64,000 nucleotides of DNA from Pedobacter sp. AK013 (GTDB lineage: Bacteria; Bacteroidota; Bacteroidia; Sphingobacteriales; Sphingobacteriaceae), in contig NZ_JACHCQ010000008.1 of assembly GCF_014205835.1 (NCBI RefSeq), positions 1-64,000 of the forward strand, given 5' to 3'. A model generated the notes under the pieces. It searched no databases. It saw nothing but the letters and a program-made list of their open reading frames with translations, and was not told where the DNA came from. Made by a program: the position numbers and the translations under genes. This document shows, in pieces, positions 33,423-41,165 of this stretch. Position 1 is the first letter of the stretch; the number at the start of each line of letters is the position of its first letter.

Positions 33423-34169
33423 ATGAAGCTTTATATTTTAGAAGATGAAATCCGGATATTGCAACACATTTTACAAATTGTTAAGAAATTGGCATACCTG
33501 GAAGTAGTTGGCACGGCTGGAGAAATTAAAGTGGCTACGAAAGAAATACCGGTGTTAAAACCAGATATTATTCTGGCCGATATCCGCTTAAAGGATGGCG
33601 ATAGTTTCCACCTGTTTGATGAAATCGGTGTTACCGATTTTCAGGTTATTTTTCTCACCGCCTACGATCAATATGCTATACAGGCGCTTAATTTAGGAGC
33701 CTTTGGCTATCTGCTCAAACCTATCGATGAGGTATCGCTAACGGCACATTTAAACAAATGTTACCATCACCGTGAGCAGGAAACTTTAGGGCAGCAACAG
33801 CTTGCTATTGCTAAAGAGCATTATCTTGCCCAGGGAATGGCCGCTGCGAAACGGATTGCGTTAAAAAGCCTTGAATATATAGAGGTTGTAGCCATTGATG
33901 ATATTATGTACTGTAAAAGTGATAAAGGTTACACCACATTCTACCTGAATACCGATAGCGAGATCTTGGTTTCTAAAGGATTAAAGGAATATGAAAGTTT
34001 GCTTACGCCCTTTGGTTTCTTAAGGTGCCATCAATCGTACCTGATTAATTTTAAATACGTTAAAAAATACTACCGCGAAGGTTATTTACAAATGGAAAAC
34101 AAGGAAAATATTCCGGTTTCGAGCAGGAAAAAGGAGGAAGTGCTTCGGTATCTAGAAAATATTGCATAG
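33423..34169 (+). CDS. LytTR-family response regulator
   Basis: 248 residues: receiver with LEDE, phosphoacceptor Asp in DIILADIRLKDGD, TAYDQYAI and LLKPID; C-terminal LytTR domain with MYCKSDKGYTTFYL and FLRCHQSYLINFKYVKKY. Partner of the upstream TPR kinase. Targets not visible. Confidence 0.92.
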   Translation: MKLYILEDEIRILQHILQIVKKLAYLEVVGTAGEIKVATKEIPVLKPDIILADIRLKDGDSFHLFDEIGVTDFQVIFLTAYDQYAIQALNLGAFGYLLKPIDEVSLTAHLNKCYHHREQETLGQQQLAIAKEHYLAQGMAAAKRIALKSLEYIEVVAIDDIMYCKSDKGYTTFYLNTDSEILVSKGLKEYESLLTPFGFLRCHQSYLINFKYVKKYYREGYLQMENKENIPVSSRKKEEVLRYLENIA

Positions 34170-34395
34170 GGCTGCCTCTGGGAGTAAAAGAAAGTCTATT
34201 TTAGGAAATTGACTAAACATCGTGCAGTGTTAAGTGTTTATTTTGTATCATATCAAAAATAGATTCATCAAACCAAATTTTTGTAATGCTGATTGATCGA
34301 ACTCAGATAGTTTTCTTAATATTCTGCAGCTGGTTATAGCTTGATAATTTTTCTTGTGTAACACGATTAGATTATGGCACCGAGAAATAATGGCA

Positions 34396-34920
34396 CTACT
34401 TTGCCAAACTATGCTTCGTTTCCCGCCATGCCCAAGGCGCTACGGCATCTGCTTCTTGCCAAAGGCCTACTTTATTTTTCCTTGCAATGATTTCCAATTG
34501 CGCATATAGCGGATCGCTGGAGTATCTTTTAAAATGCCAGGCCATTCCGAGTTTAATCATTTCCTGGTTCACCACCTGTTTGTTCCCGTTAACGACTACT
34601 GCGATTAACCTTTTATAACGATCGTATTTTTGGCCTTGAACATTAACCATTTGCCCGAAACATAAATCGGACAAGGCTTTTTTAGCGTTATTGCCGTATG
34701 GTTGCGATCTGCGTTTCTCAGGGCAATCGATATGTGCTAAACGGATTTTTATAGGCTGATGCCGATACAGGACCTCCATCGTATCTCCATCTAAAATCCG
34801 GATGACTTTGGCTGTAAAAACAAGATGGGTGTAATCCAGCTCTTTACTCTCCCATGGCTGAATGTTGCAAGCCTGAAACACAAGAAAAAAGATCAGCAGG
34901 CTTACTTTTCCCAGCCGCAT
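34396..34920 (-). CDS. thermonuclease-family (SNase) lipoprotein
   Basis: 174 residues. Lipobox-like start (LLIFFLVFQACN). Staphylococcal-nuclease fold with VIRILDGDTMEV (Ca/Asp), IKIRLAHIDCPEK (Arg and Glu of the active site) and YDRYKRLIAVV (second Arg), all intact. Predicted extracytoplasmic DNA/RNA nuclease. It overlaps the upstream 69-residue gene by 19 nt, so the two are coupled. Confidence 0.9.
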   Translation of the reverse strand: MRLGKVSLLIFFLVFQACNIQPWESKELDYTHLVFTAKVIRILDGDTMEVLYRHQPIKIRLAHIDCPEKRRSQPYGNNAKKALSDLCFGQMVNVQGQKYDRYKRLIAVVVNGNKQVVNQEMIKLGMAWHFKRYSSDPLYAQLEIIARKNKVGLWQEADAVAPWAWRETKHSLAK

Positions 34921-35111
34921 AGTGTTTTTCCGTCTTTTTTGACTTTTTCTATATCCACCTTTATAATTTTATAGGTACAATTGCTTAAACCGCGGCAACT
35001 GGAGGTATAGTGGTATTTTTTAGCACCAGGACTGTTGCAGATGTATACGGTTGTACTTTCTTTGCAGGTAATGTTGGTAAAGAAAAAGAGTAATAGGGAA
35101 AGCGTTTTCAT
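34902..35111 (-). CDS. small exported cysteine-containing protein
   Basis: 69 residues: signal peptide (MKTLSLLLFFFTNITC), then VYICNSPGAKKYHYTSSCRG, LSNC and LCGWE. The YHxxxxCRGL...C pattern recurs in small Bacteroidota proteins often next to nucleases. It overlaps the SNase gene by 19 nt, so it is probably an accessory or inhibitor-like partner (inferred). A TACCTTTC box with TTG 21 bp upstream precedes it. Confidence 0.65.
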   Translation of the reverse strand: MKTLSLLLFFFTNITCKESTTVYICNSPGAKKYHYTSSCRGLSNCTYKIIKVDIEKVKKDGKTLCGWEK

Positions 35112-35200
35112 GATTGTGGAAAGGTATTATTGAAAAGGGTTAATTAACAAGTTGTGATATAGGTGAATGTTGCTGGTTTAAAAATTAGTGAATAGATAAA

Positions 35201-36046
35201 CTATTTTTCCGAAATAATTTTTTGGAGCACGGGAGATAAATTGGCAGGCAGATCAGTTGAGATTAAGTGGAATTTTTTCACCTTCATAGCTGTAAACCAA
35301 TCTGCCCAGTATTGTTTAATCACATCTTCTTCATATGGGTTCTGTTTTGATGGATTAATGCCTAAAACAATAATTTCCAGATCTTTTAAATTATAAGGAA
35401 AAGAGATGAAACCCAGATTATTCTTTTTCATGATTGCCCGATAATCAGAAGAGATAAGCTTTTTTGATTGGATAAATGCAGGGGTGATGTAAGAGCTTTT
35501 ACCTTTATCTAAAAATTTACTGTTTTTATGATACATGTAACCATCGGTTAGTATCACTAATATATTTCGTTGTTTGTCTTTAATACAGTAATTCTGAACA
35601 TTATTTTTGAAGAACTTCCAGATATCGGAACCAACATAATTATTCTCTTTAATAGTGTGTAAATAGATTTTTGAAGAAGTTTGTGTGTAAACATTATCTA
35701 CGCTAAGAATGTCCTTTTTATTTGTTTTTGAGTTAAAGCTTACCTTCAATAGTTGACTCAAGTAATCGATATTTGGAATTTTAGGAATGGGATCAAAGAA
35801 AACCTGCATCTGATCATTTAAAAGCATTATTTTTTTCCCTTTTACATGATTAACAAAAGCTGTTTCTATAGATTTTATGTATCCAAGATCCCTCTGAAAA
35901 AAATCGGGGTTCTTTTTGGGCGCAATCCTATCTGATAAATCTAACAAAAAGCTAATGTTCAGGCTCTGATTTTGCGCTTTAATTCGTTCGGCGAAAGTAC
36001 TGGCGATCAAAAAGATCAGCAATAAACTTAGTAGTTTTCTTTTCAT
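35201..36046 (-). CDS. exported vWA-like protein
   Basis: 281 residues from ATG 36046 (MKRKLLSLLLIFLIAS signal peptide); the frame from 36073 overlaps the upstream gene. The body starts ISFLLDLSDRI, in the place of the MIDAS DxSxS motif, and contains ILVILTDGYMYH, the second MIDAS-like strand. A von Willebrand A-like fold is likely, with a partly altered metal site. It follows the coiled-coil membrane gene with a 10-nt gap, so the two may act together. Confidence 0.65.
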   Translation of the reverse strand: MKRKLLSLLLIFLIASTFAERIKAQNQSLNISFLLDLSDRIAPKKNPDFFQRDLGYIKSIETAFVNHVKGKKIMLLNDQMQVFFDPIPKIPNIDYLSQLLKVSFNSKTNKKDILSVDNVYTQTSSKIYLHTIKENNYVGSDIWKFFKNNVQNYCIKDKQRNILVILTDGYMYHKNSKFLDKGKSSYITPAFIQSKKLISSDYRAIMKKNNLGFISFPYNLKDLEIIVLGINPSKQNPYEEDVIKQYWADWFTAMKVKKFHLISTDLPANLSPVLQKIISEK

Positions 36047-36056
36047 GCTTGCGAGT

Positions 36057-37385
36057 TTATAAGGTAGATACATAAACAGAATTTTGTGAATCTTCGCTCG
36101 CCCCTACATTTTTAAGGTTCTCATGGTAACAAGCAATACATTCGTTTTCGAGTGCACTTTTTTCGTATTGAGAAATGTGCAGTTTCTGATTGATGAATGT
36201 AATCCAGCCTTGCATATATTCTGAGGCATACAGTACATATTCTTTAGTGGGAATAATTACAGCGTCAATTATGCGCTGTAGTGTAGTAACACGTCCTTGC
36301 GCCTCAACCGATGATTTTTTAATCTCATTAAGTTCTTCTATCAATTTGGCTTTTTGGAGTTCGATATCCCCTATCCTATCTTGATGAATTTGAATGTCCT
36401 TTTTTCTGCGAAGTTGTTCGTGTTTGATTTTGTCTTTTTCGCGGTGCTCTTTCATGATAAAATCGAATACCACCCCCCAGATTAAATACACCACAAAACC
36501 TGCAAAGATGATTCCCCAGAATTGGATTTTGCCAAAGGCAATGAGGAGATTAAATGCAGGCGTATCAAAAGTTTTGGTGAGTTCGTAAATCTTTTCTTCT
36601 ATTTGATAGGCCAAAATAGCATCGAAAACAAAGGTGGTAAGTAAAAGCAAACCTATTTTGGTATAATTTTTCCAGCTTTTGTTCTCGCCAAACATATGGA
36701 TTAAATACCCTAAACCTAAAAATACAAATGGGATAAAAGTTACAAAGGCACCTTCGAGTGATCCATCTTGCCATGCTTTTGAAAAAGCCTTTGAATCGAG
36801 TACATTCATAATGATAGTACTATTGGCATCAAAAGGTTTAAAAAAGGCCGAATAAGAGGTAGAAATATAAAAGGTAAATAAATACAGACTTAAGGGCATC
36901 AAGATGATCAAGCCGATCCAGAATTTGGTTGAAGCACCCTTTGAAGTACTAATGTGATATTTTTCGGGGTTCCTGGCCAGATCATTAATTTCGAACTTTA
37001 ATTCTTCAATATTGTCCTTTACAGCCCTGATATCGGTTTCTACCCTGCTAATCTGCTGTTCTTTATTCTCTTTGCTGATGCCAAGCGTTTTGATTTCGGT
37101 TTCCTTGGTTTTCTGCTCGTTAATATAGGGCTCTTTGGCCAATTGCTGTTTTTCTACCAGCTCCTTTTCTTCGTTTTGGAATTTGGCATAAATGGCATTC
37201 AGGCATATCGAAAGCGCCAAAGGGCTACCACTGTTTCGTGATCCATCTCTAAAGCCTGCTTCGTGGTAAGTTCTTTTTCTAACTTCCTCTGTCTCTTCTG
37301 CAACGGGTTCTTTGATCTCTACATTTTCATCTTGAGGTGCTTCAATTTTTTTTGGACTAAAAAATTCTTCAATTTGGGCAATCAT
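36057..37385 (-). CDS. polytopic coiled-coil membrane protein
   Basis: 442 residues: an acidic N-terminus, a conserved-looking YHEAGFRDGSRNSGSP patch (about 40-55), a coiled coil (about 70-150), four TM helices (about 163-183, 220-240, 250-268, 293-318), and a second coiled coil (about 325-395). It has two long cytoplasmic or periplasmic coiled coils flanking a membrane core. Function unknown; paired with the vWA-like protein. Confidence 0.7.
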   Translation of the reverse strand: MIAQIEEFFSPKKIEAPQDENVEIKEPVAEETEEVRKRTYHEAGFRDGSRNSGSPLALSICLNAIYAKFQNEEKELVEKQQLAKEPYINEQKTKETEIKTLGISKENKEQQISRVETDIRAVKDNIEELKFEINDLARNPEKYHISTSKGASTKFWIGLIILMPLSLYLFTFYISTSYSAFFKPFDANSTIIMNVLDSKAFSKAWQDGSLEGAFVTFIPFVFLGLGYLIHMFGENKSWKNYTKIGLLLLTTFVFDAILAYQIEEKIYELTKTFDTPAFNLLIAFGKIQFWGIIFAGFVVYLIWGVVFDFIMKEHREKDKIKHEQLRRKKDIQIHQDRIGDIELQKAKLIEELNEIKKSSVEAQGRVTTLQRIIDAVIIPTKEYVLYASEYMQGWITFINQKLHISQYEKSALENECIACYHENLKNVGASEDSQNSVYVSTL

Positions 37386-37454
37386 AATGTTAAGTTTTGA
37401 GTTTGATTTATTAATTCATGATTATATTTCACGCTGTGGGGAAACAATCCGGTC

Positions 37455-37802
37455 TCAGGCGTATGATTTTTGAACGGGTAAGACCTCAGTAGTCTTTTCT
37501 TCTTTTTTTGCAGATTGTTTTTTGTTATAAAAGGCGATTAGTAAAAAGAGTAATCCGGTGATTACATCAAGAGGGATCCAGATACCTTTTCGGTGCAGAT
37601 AAATGGGGAATAACGGATTAAAAAGGATAAGAATGAGTATAAAAACTGCTATTAAAGAATAGTTTTTTTGTTTTATCCAGATGTAAATCAGCAATAAGGC
37701 CCCAAGTGATACAATAGCTCTAAGAAAGGTGTAGTATTCAATAGGCAACTTTAATATTGCCGCAAAACAACAAAGAGCGCAGATGACGAGAAAAACTCTC
37801 AT
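37455..37802 (-). CDS. small membrane protein, DUF6804-like
   Basis: 115 residues with four hydrophobic segments, including LPIEYYTFLRAIVSLGALLL and ILFNPLFPIYLHRKGIWIPL, followed by a basic/acidic tail. The LPxxYYxxLR and FNPxxPIxLxR patterns match the small DUF6804 family. It lies 21 nt after the DUF6232-like gene and is likely in its operon. Confidence 0.7.
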   Translation of the reverse strand: MRVFLVICALCCFAAILKLPIEYYTFLRAIVSLGALLLIYIWIKQKNYSLIAVFILILILFNPLFPIYLHRKGIWIPLDVITGLLFLLIAFYNKKQSAKKEEKTTEVLPVQKSYA

Positions 37803-37823
37803 AATTATAGGAATTAAATTGTT

Positions 37824-38204
37824 TTAGCCTCTGAATACAATTGCATCATTAAGTGCATTTACAATATTCTGAATATATGACCTGTCTTTTGAGATAATAC
37901 TATTCACTTCTCCAGAATTTGTACTGATTCTTACCGTGAATTCATTTTTGGTAAGGACTAAGATGAGAATGCCTATAGCAATAAGAATAAAACCCAAAAC
38001 CCTCGACGATTCTGAAAAAAGCATCAGAACGCCAATTACGACCATTACAATAGGTAGTGTTCTGTTTTTTATTATTTCAAAAATATGAACAGAGGATATG
38101 TTCCTCATTGCATAAGTTTTTGAGTTAGTTATATACCTGGATTGTGTAACTGTAACATTTACATCCTGATAAAATGTAATTTCATTTTGTAATTGTGATT
38201 CCAT
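37824..38204 (-). CDS. DUF6232-like membrane protein
   Basis: 126 residues: an N-terminal beta segment with ITFYQDVNVTVTQSRYITNS and KTYAMRNISSVHIFE, two adjacent TM helices (about 48-85), then a C-terminal soluble strand region (VRISTNSGEVNSIIS). The layout matches DUF6232. First gene of the 38204-leftward operon, under the operator at 38266-38281. Confidence 0.7.
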   Translation of the reverse strand: MESQLQNEITFYQDVNVTVTQSRYITNSKTYAMRNISSVHIFEIIKNRTLPIVMVVIGVLMLFSESSRVLGFILIAIGILILVLTKNEFTVRISTNSGEVNSIISKDRSYIQNIVNALNDAIVFRG

Positions 38205-38236
38205 AATTAGTTTTATAAGTGTTTGAGTTTGTTAGT

Positions 38237-38281
38237 CAAAAGTACTCAAGCTAAAACCCTCGTCCTTACGGGAAACCGTAA
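38237..38281 (-). promoter_or_regulatory. TTACGG-N4-CCGTAA operator and -7 box (DUF6232 gene)
   Basis: Perfect TTACGG-gaaa-CCGTAA at 38266-38281; exactly 21 bp towards the gene is TACTTTTG (38237-38244), an exact -7 consensus. The operator takes the place of the -33 element, as for an activator site. The start codon lies 32 nt further on. Confidence 0.7.
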
Positions 38282-38386
38282 AAGCCAACTAAATATTTGA
38301 ATAATATTTTTTTGTGTTAGATAACTCATTAACAATTGGTTATGGGTGTAATTTGACTTATCGAAAGTCGACGAATCATTCCTGAA

Positions 38387-38725
38387 TCAATTAGTTTTTG
38401 GTTTCACATAATCTTCTGATTTTTCTTTCTTCCACCAATTATTATCCAGGCGTTTAATGGAATAGAAGCCACGGTTTATGCCAGGTTTCATGGTTGCGGT
38501 ATCGAGGTGCCTGGGCCAAACATGGATAATGGTATCGCTACCAATTACTACCCACCAGAAAGTTTTGCCGTAACGTTTTGTCGTGTATACCTCGCTGATG
38601 GTTCCTTTAATTACTTTAGTGTTAAATCCAGGTTCCATTAGCTGATAGGTGATCACTTTCTTTTTTTGTGCCCGGACCATGCCCGTTGCGAATGTTAAAA
38701 TTAGCAGTGTAATAAGATGTTTCAT
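38387..38725 (-). CDS. small exported hypothetical protein
   Basis: 112 residues with signal peptide MKHLITLLILTFATGMVRAQ. The mature part is basic and aromatic-rich (KRYGKTFWWVVIGSD). Monocistronic, under an operator at 38759-38774. No family recognised. The -7-like box lies only 4 nt before the ATG, which suggests a leaderless transcript. Confidence 0.6.
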   Translation of the reverse strand: MKHLITLLILTFATGMVRAQKKKVITYQLMEPGFNTKVIKGTISEVYTTKRYGKTFWWVVIGSDTIIHVWPRHLDTATMKPGINRGFYSIKRLDNNWWKKEKSEDYVKPKTN

Positions 38726-38729
38726 GCCC

Positions 38730-38774
38730 CTAAGGTATTCAGGCTAAAAACAGTTTCCTTACGGCTAACAGTAA
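38730..38774 (-). promoter_or_regulatory. TTACGG-N4-CCGTAA operator and -7 box (exported hypothetical)
   Basis: TTACGG-ctaa-CAGTAA at 38759-38774, one mismatch in the second half-site; 21 bp away is TACCTTAG (38730-38737), two mismatches from the -7 consensus. The GCTAAAA motif between the elements is also shared with the 38266 site. Confidence 0.55.
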
Positions 38775-38883
38775 AGGGAATGATAGCGGGTTGTTTATAT
38801 GAAAATGAGAGATTGCCCTGCCTGTTTCGAAAACAGACAGAGAAGCAACCTCTACATTTTAAGAGCGTGTTGAGCGGTGTTAA

Positions 38884-39948
38884 TTAGTAATTTTCAATAG
38901 ATTGATGCAGCTGGTTTCTGTAATCGTAAAGCTCATCGAGATTAAACAGCTGCTTTTTTTCGCCGGCATCTTTCCCTTTCTCGAAGGTTTCGATGTACTT
39001 GTTAACCGTATTGAAATGGAACCTGCAAATGGGTTTACGGTTATTGTCATCTAATAATACCCCAAAGTACGATTGTGTATCCCGGGCAGCAATGCGTGCC
39101 GAAGGAATCTTTTCGCGTAAAATGGCTTTTACAATCTGAAAGGCTTCTAACTCTTCTTCAGTTGTTACGATTTTAGAGATATCGAGGTCTTCATTAATCG
39201 GAACCACCTTGCCCTCCTCCTTTTTTTCTATTTTCTCATTAATATTCAATGCCGATTTTAAACGATCGCTAATAGATTCGTTAATGGAAATGGTAAGGGC
39301 TTTTTTAGTATATTCTTTAAAGGCGATCATCCGGTTTGCCGTTAAAGGTTTGTCGAAAAAACGGTTCACCAATAATTTCACCATTTCATCAGAGGGGCTG
39401 TCGATTTCTTTTTCGAATTCTTTTCTGATGGCTTTAATATATTTTAAGCCTTCGGCCGAATCGAGGATCGTTTCTAAATTATATTCGTTTTTGGTAAAAC
39501 TCTCTAGGATCTTGATGGCGTTATCTTTCAGGTCTTCAATATCGATGGTTAAGAATGGTTTCTCGTCCATAATATTTGGCTTTTCTAAATCGGCGTAAAA
39601 ATTATAAACAGTGCCGTTGGTTAATACGCCAAATCGCGCTTTCGAAACATGGTAGTAGCGGTGCAGCTGAGAGTTGTGTGCATCGGCGCTTTCTTTCCAA
39701 TGTTTACATTCGAAAATGAGTATGGGCTCGTTATTTTTGCGGATTACATAATCCACCTTTTCACCTTTTTTTGTGCCGATATCGCAAATGTACTCGGGTA
39801 TCACTTCGGTAGGGTTAAAGATATCGTAACCGAGGATTTGAATAAAAGGCATTACAAATGCATTTTTTGTAGCCTCTTCGGTATTGATCTGGTCTTTTAA
39901 TCCAACCACCCGTTGATGAAGTTGTTCTAATTTTATTTTAAGATCCAT
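38884..39948 (-). CDS. solitary HsdR_N-type PD-(D/E)xK nuclease protein
   Basis: 354 residues. The N-terminal 150 match the type I restriction HsdR N-terminal nuclease fold: ILGYDIFNPTEVIPEY, KVDYVIRKNNEPILIFECKH (Asp...Glu-x-Lys catalytic core), QLHRYYHV, and FGVLTNGTVYNFY. There are no helicase motifs, so it is not a full HsdR. A C-terminal ~90 residues form a separate domain, RARxxYFGVLLDDNNRKPIC-like. It lies 9 nt after YegP, in one operon under the 40339 operator. Defence, stress or DNA repair role unknown. Confidence 0.75.
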   Translation of the reverse strand: MDLKIKLEQLHQRVVGLKDQINTEEATKNAFVMPFIQILGYDIFNPTEVIPEYICDIGTKKGEKVDYVIRKNNEPILIFECKHWKESADAHNSQLHRYYHVSKARFGVLTNGTVYNFYADLEKPNIMDEKPFLTIDIEDLKDNAIKILESFTKNEYNLETILDSAEGLKYIKAIRKEFEKEIDSPSDEMVKLLVNRFFDKPLTANRMIAFKEYTKKALTISINESISDRLKSALNINEKIEKKEEGKVVPINEDLDISKIVTTEEELEAFQIVKAILREKIPSARIAARDTQSYFGVLLDDNNRKPICRFHFNTVNKYIETFEKGKDAGEKKQLFNLDELYDYRNQLHQSIENY

Positions 39949-39957
39949 AGCGTTTTG

Positions 39958-40290
39958 TTAAATGGTTTCATCAACAACTTCAGCACTAGGCGCATTTTCT
40001 TTAACCGATTCTATGCCCTTATCTCTGGCATCAGCAGTGGTATACATTTGGCTGGTACCGATAATTTCGCCGTTCGTAGCTTTTAGATTGAAATAGTGTG
40101 ATCCGTTTTTGGCGATTTTTCTGTCGTACCTTGCATCTGTTGGTGCATTGGCTTTAACAGATTCGATGCCCTTGCTGCAACCTGCTTTTGTGGTATAGCC
40201 CTCGCTGGTGAGAATAACTTTTCCGTTTGCTGCTTCGAGGTTAAACTGGTACTGCCCGTTTGTTCTTTTGGTAATGATAAATTTTCCCAT
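39958..40290 (-). CDS. YegP-like protein (tandem DUF1508)
   Basis: 110 residues made of two copies of the ~45-residue DUF1508 unit: FIITKRTNGQYQFNLEAANG and then DRKIAKNGSHYFNLKATNGE, each followed by IGTSxxYTTxxxxxKGIESV. Typical YegP length. Function in bacteria unclear. It is first in the operon with the nuclease-like gene. Confidence 0.85.
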   Translation of the reverse strand: MGKFIITKRTNGQYQFNLEAANGKVILTSEGYTTKAGCSKGIESVKANAPTDARYDRKIAKNGSHYFNLKATNGEIIGTSQMYTTADARDKGIESVKENAPSAEVVDETI

Positions 40291-40309
40291 AATTGTTTTT
40301 TTAGCTATT

Positions 40310-40354
40310 CAAAAGTATGGGAGGAATATGGTGTATCCTTACGGGAAACCGTAT
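40310..40354 (-). promoter_or_regulatory. TTACGG-N4-CCGTAA operator and -7 box (YegP/nuclease operon)
   Basis: TTACGG-gaaa-CCGTAT at 40339-40354; exactly 21 bp away is TACTTTTG (40310-40317), exact -7 consensus. The start codon is 19 nt further on. Confidence 0.7.
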
Positions 40355-40485
40355 ACTGGTCAGGTAGTTAATAGTTTATAGGTAATCAGGTCGCCATTAT
40401 CGAACTCAAAAGAGGAAATTACAAATTCCGAATAACTATATCTCGGGATGAGTTTGCAAACATAGATTACTTATGGAATTGAAAA

Positions 40486-41154
40486 CTATATGATTTTTCT
40501 ATCTATACAATAGGCAATTAACTGCGGGTTGTTCTGAAATTCAAGGGCTTCCCTCATTTTTTTTAGCTGTTTTTCAATACTGCTTAGGCTATTAGGTTTA
40601 ATACCCATTTCTTGCAAATGCGCCTGCATCATTTTCTGGGATATTCCTTTAGCTAGCAGCGTTAAAATAGCAATGTCCAATTTTTCGAAGTCATATACCT
40701 TTTCGTTTATTGTTTTCTTGAGATTCGCGGAAATATATTTCTTATTATCAAAAATAGCCTGGATTGCAGATTTCAAATCTTTGACATCGCCACGCCCTTT
40801 TGGAACAAAGCCATCTATATTCAAACTTTCAAAGAGAATTTGAGCTTCTGACAACCTCCCTTCACTAGAAAATACCAGGATCTTTATTTCTGGTTGTACT
40901 TCCTTTACAGCCTTGATTAATCGTGCACCGTCTGTTATTTGTTGCTTTGGGAAATCTTCATTGAACGATAAATCTGTTATTAACAATTCATAAGGTTTGT
41001 TTTCCGATTTGGCTTTATGGATGCGACTCAAAGCGTCGTCGCAGTAAAAAACATAATTTTTGAAATCGTGCTCAATACCTAAATTTTCCAATGTAACTTG
41101 CATTGAGTAATTCATTCCTTCGTGATCTTCAGCTATTAATACTTTTTGAAACAT
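40486..41154 (-). CDS. NarL-type response regulator
   Basis: 222 residues. Receiver (1-135) with IAEDHEG acidic pair, phosphoacceptor Asp in ELLITDLSFNED, FSSEG and a DGFVPKG lysine; C-terminal helix-turn-helix (about 155-222, LTLLAKGISQKMMQAHLQEM) of LuxR/NarL type. It is 11 nt downstream of the TPR kinase and has its own internal promoter with an operator at 41248-41263. It is my candidate for the protein that binds TTACGG-N4-CCGTAA. Confidence 0.88.
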   Translation of the reverse strand: MFQKVLIAEDHEGMNYSMQVTLENLGIEHDFKNYVFYCDDALSRIHKAKSENKPYELLITDLSFNEDFPKQQITDGARLIKAVKEVQPEIKILVFSSEGRLSEAQILFESLNIDGFVPKGRGDVKDLKSAIQAIFDNKKYISANLKKTINEKVYDFEKLDIAILTLLAKGISQKMMQAHLQEMGIKPNSLSSIEKQLKKMREALEFQNNPQLIAYCIDRKII

Positions 41155-41165
41155 AATTTTCTTAA

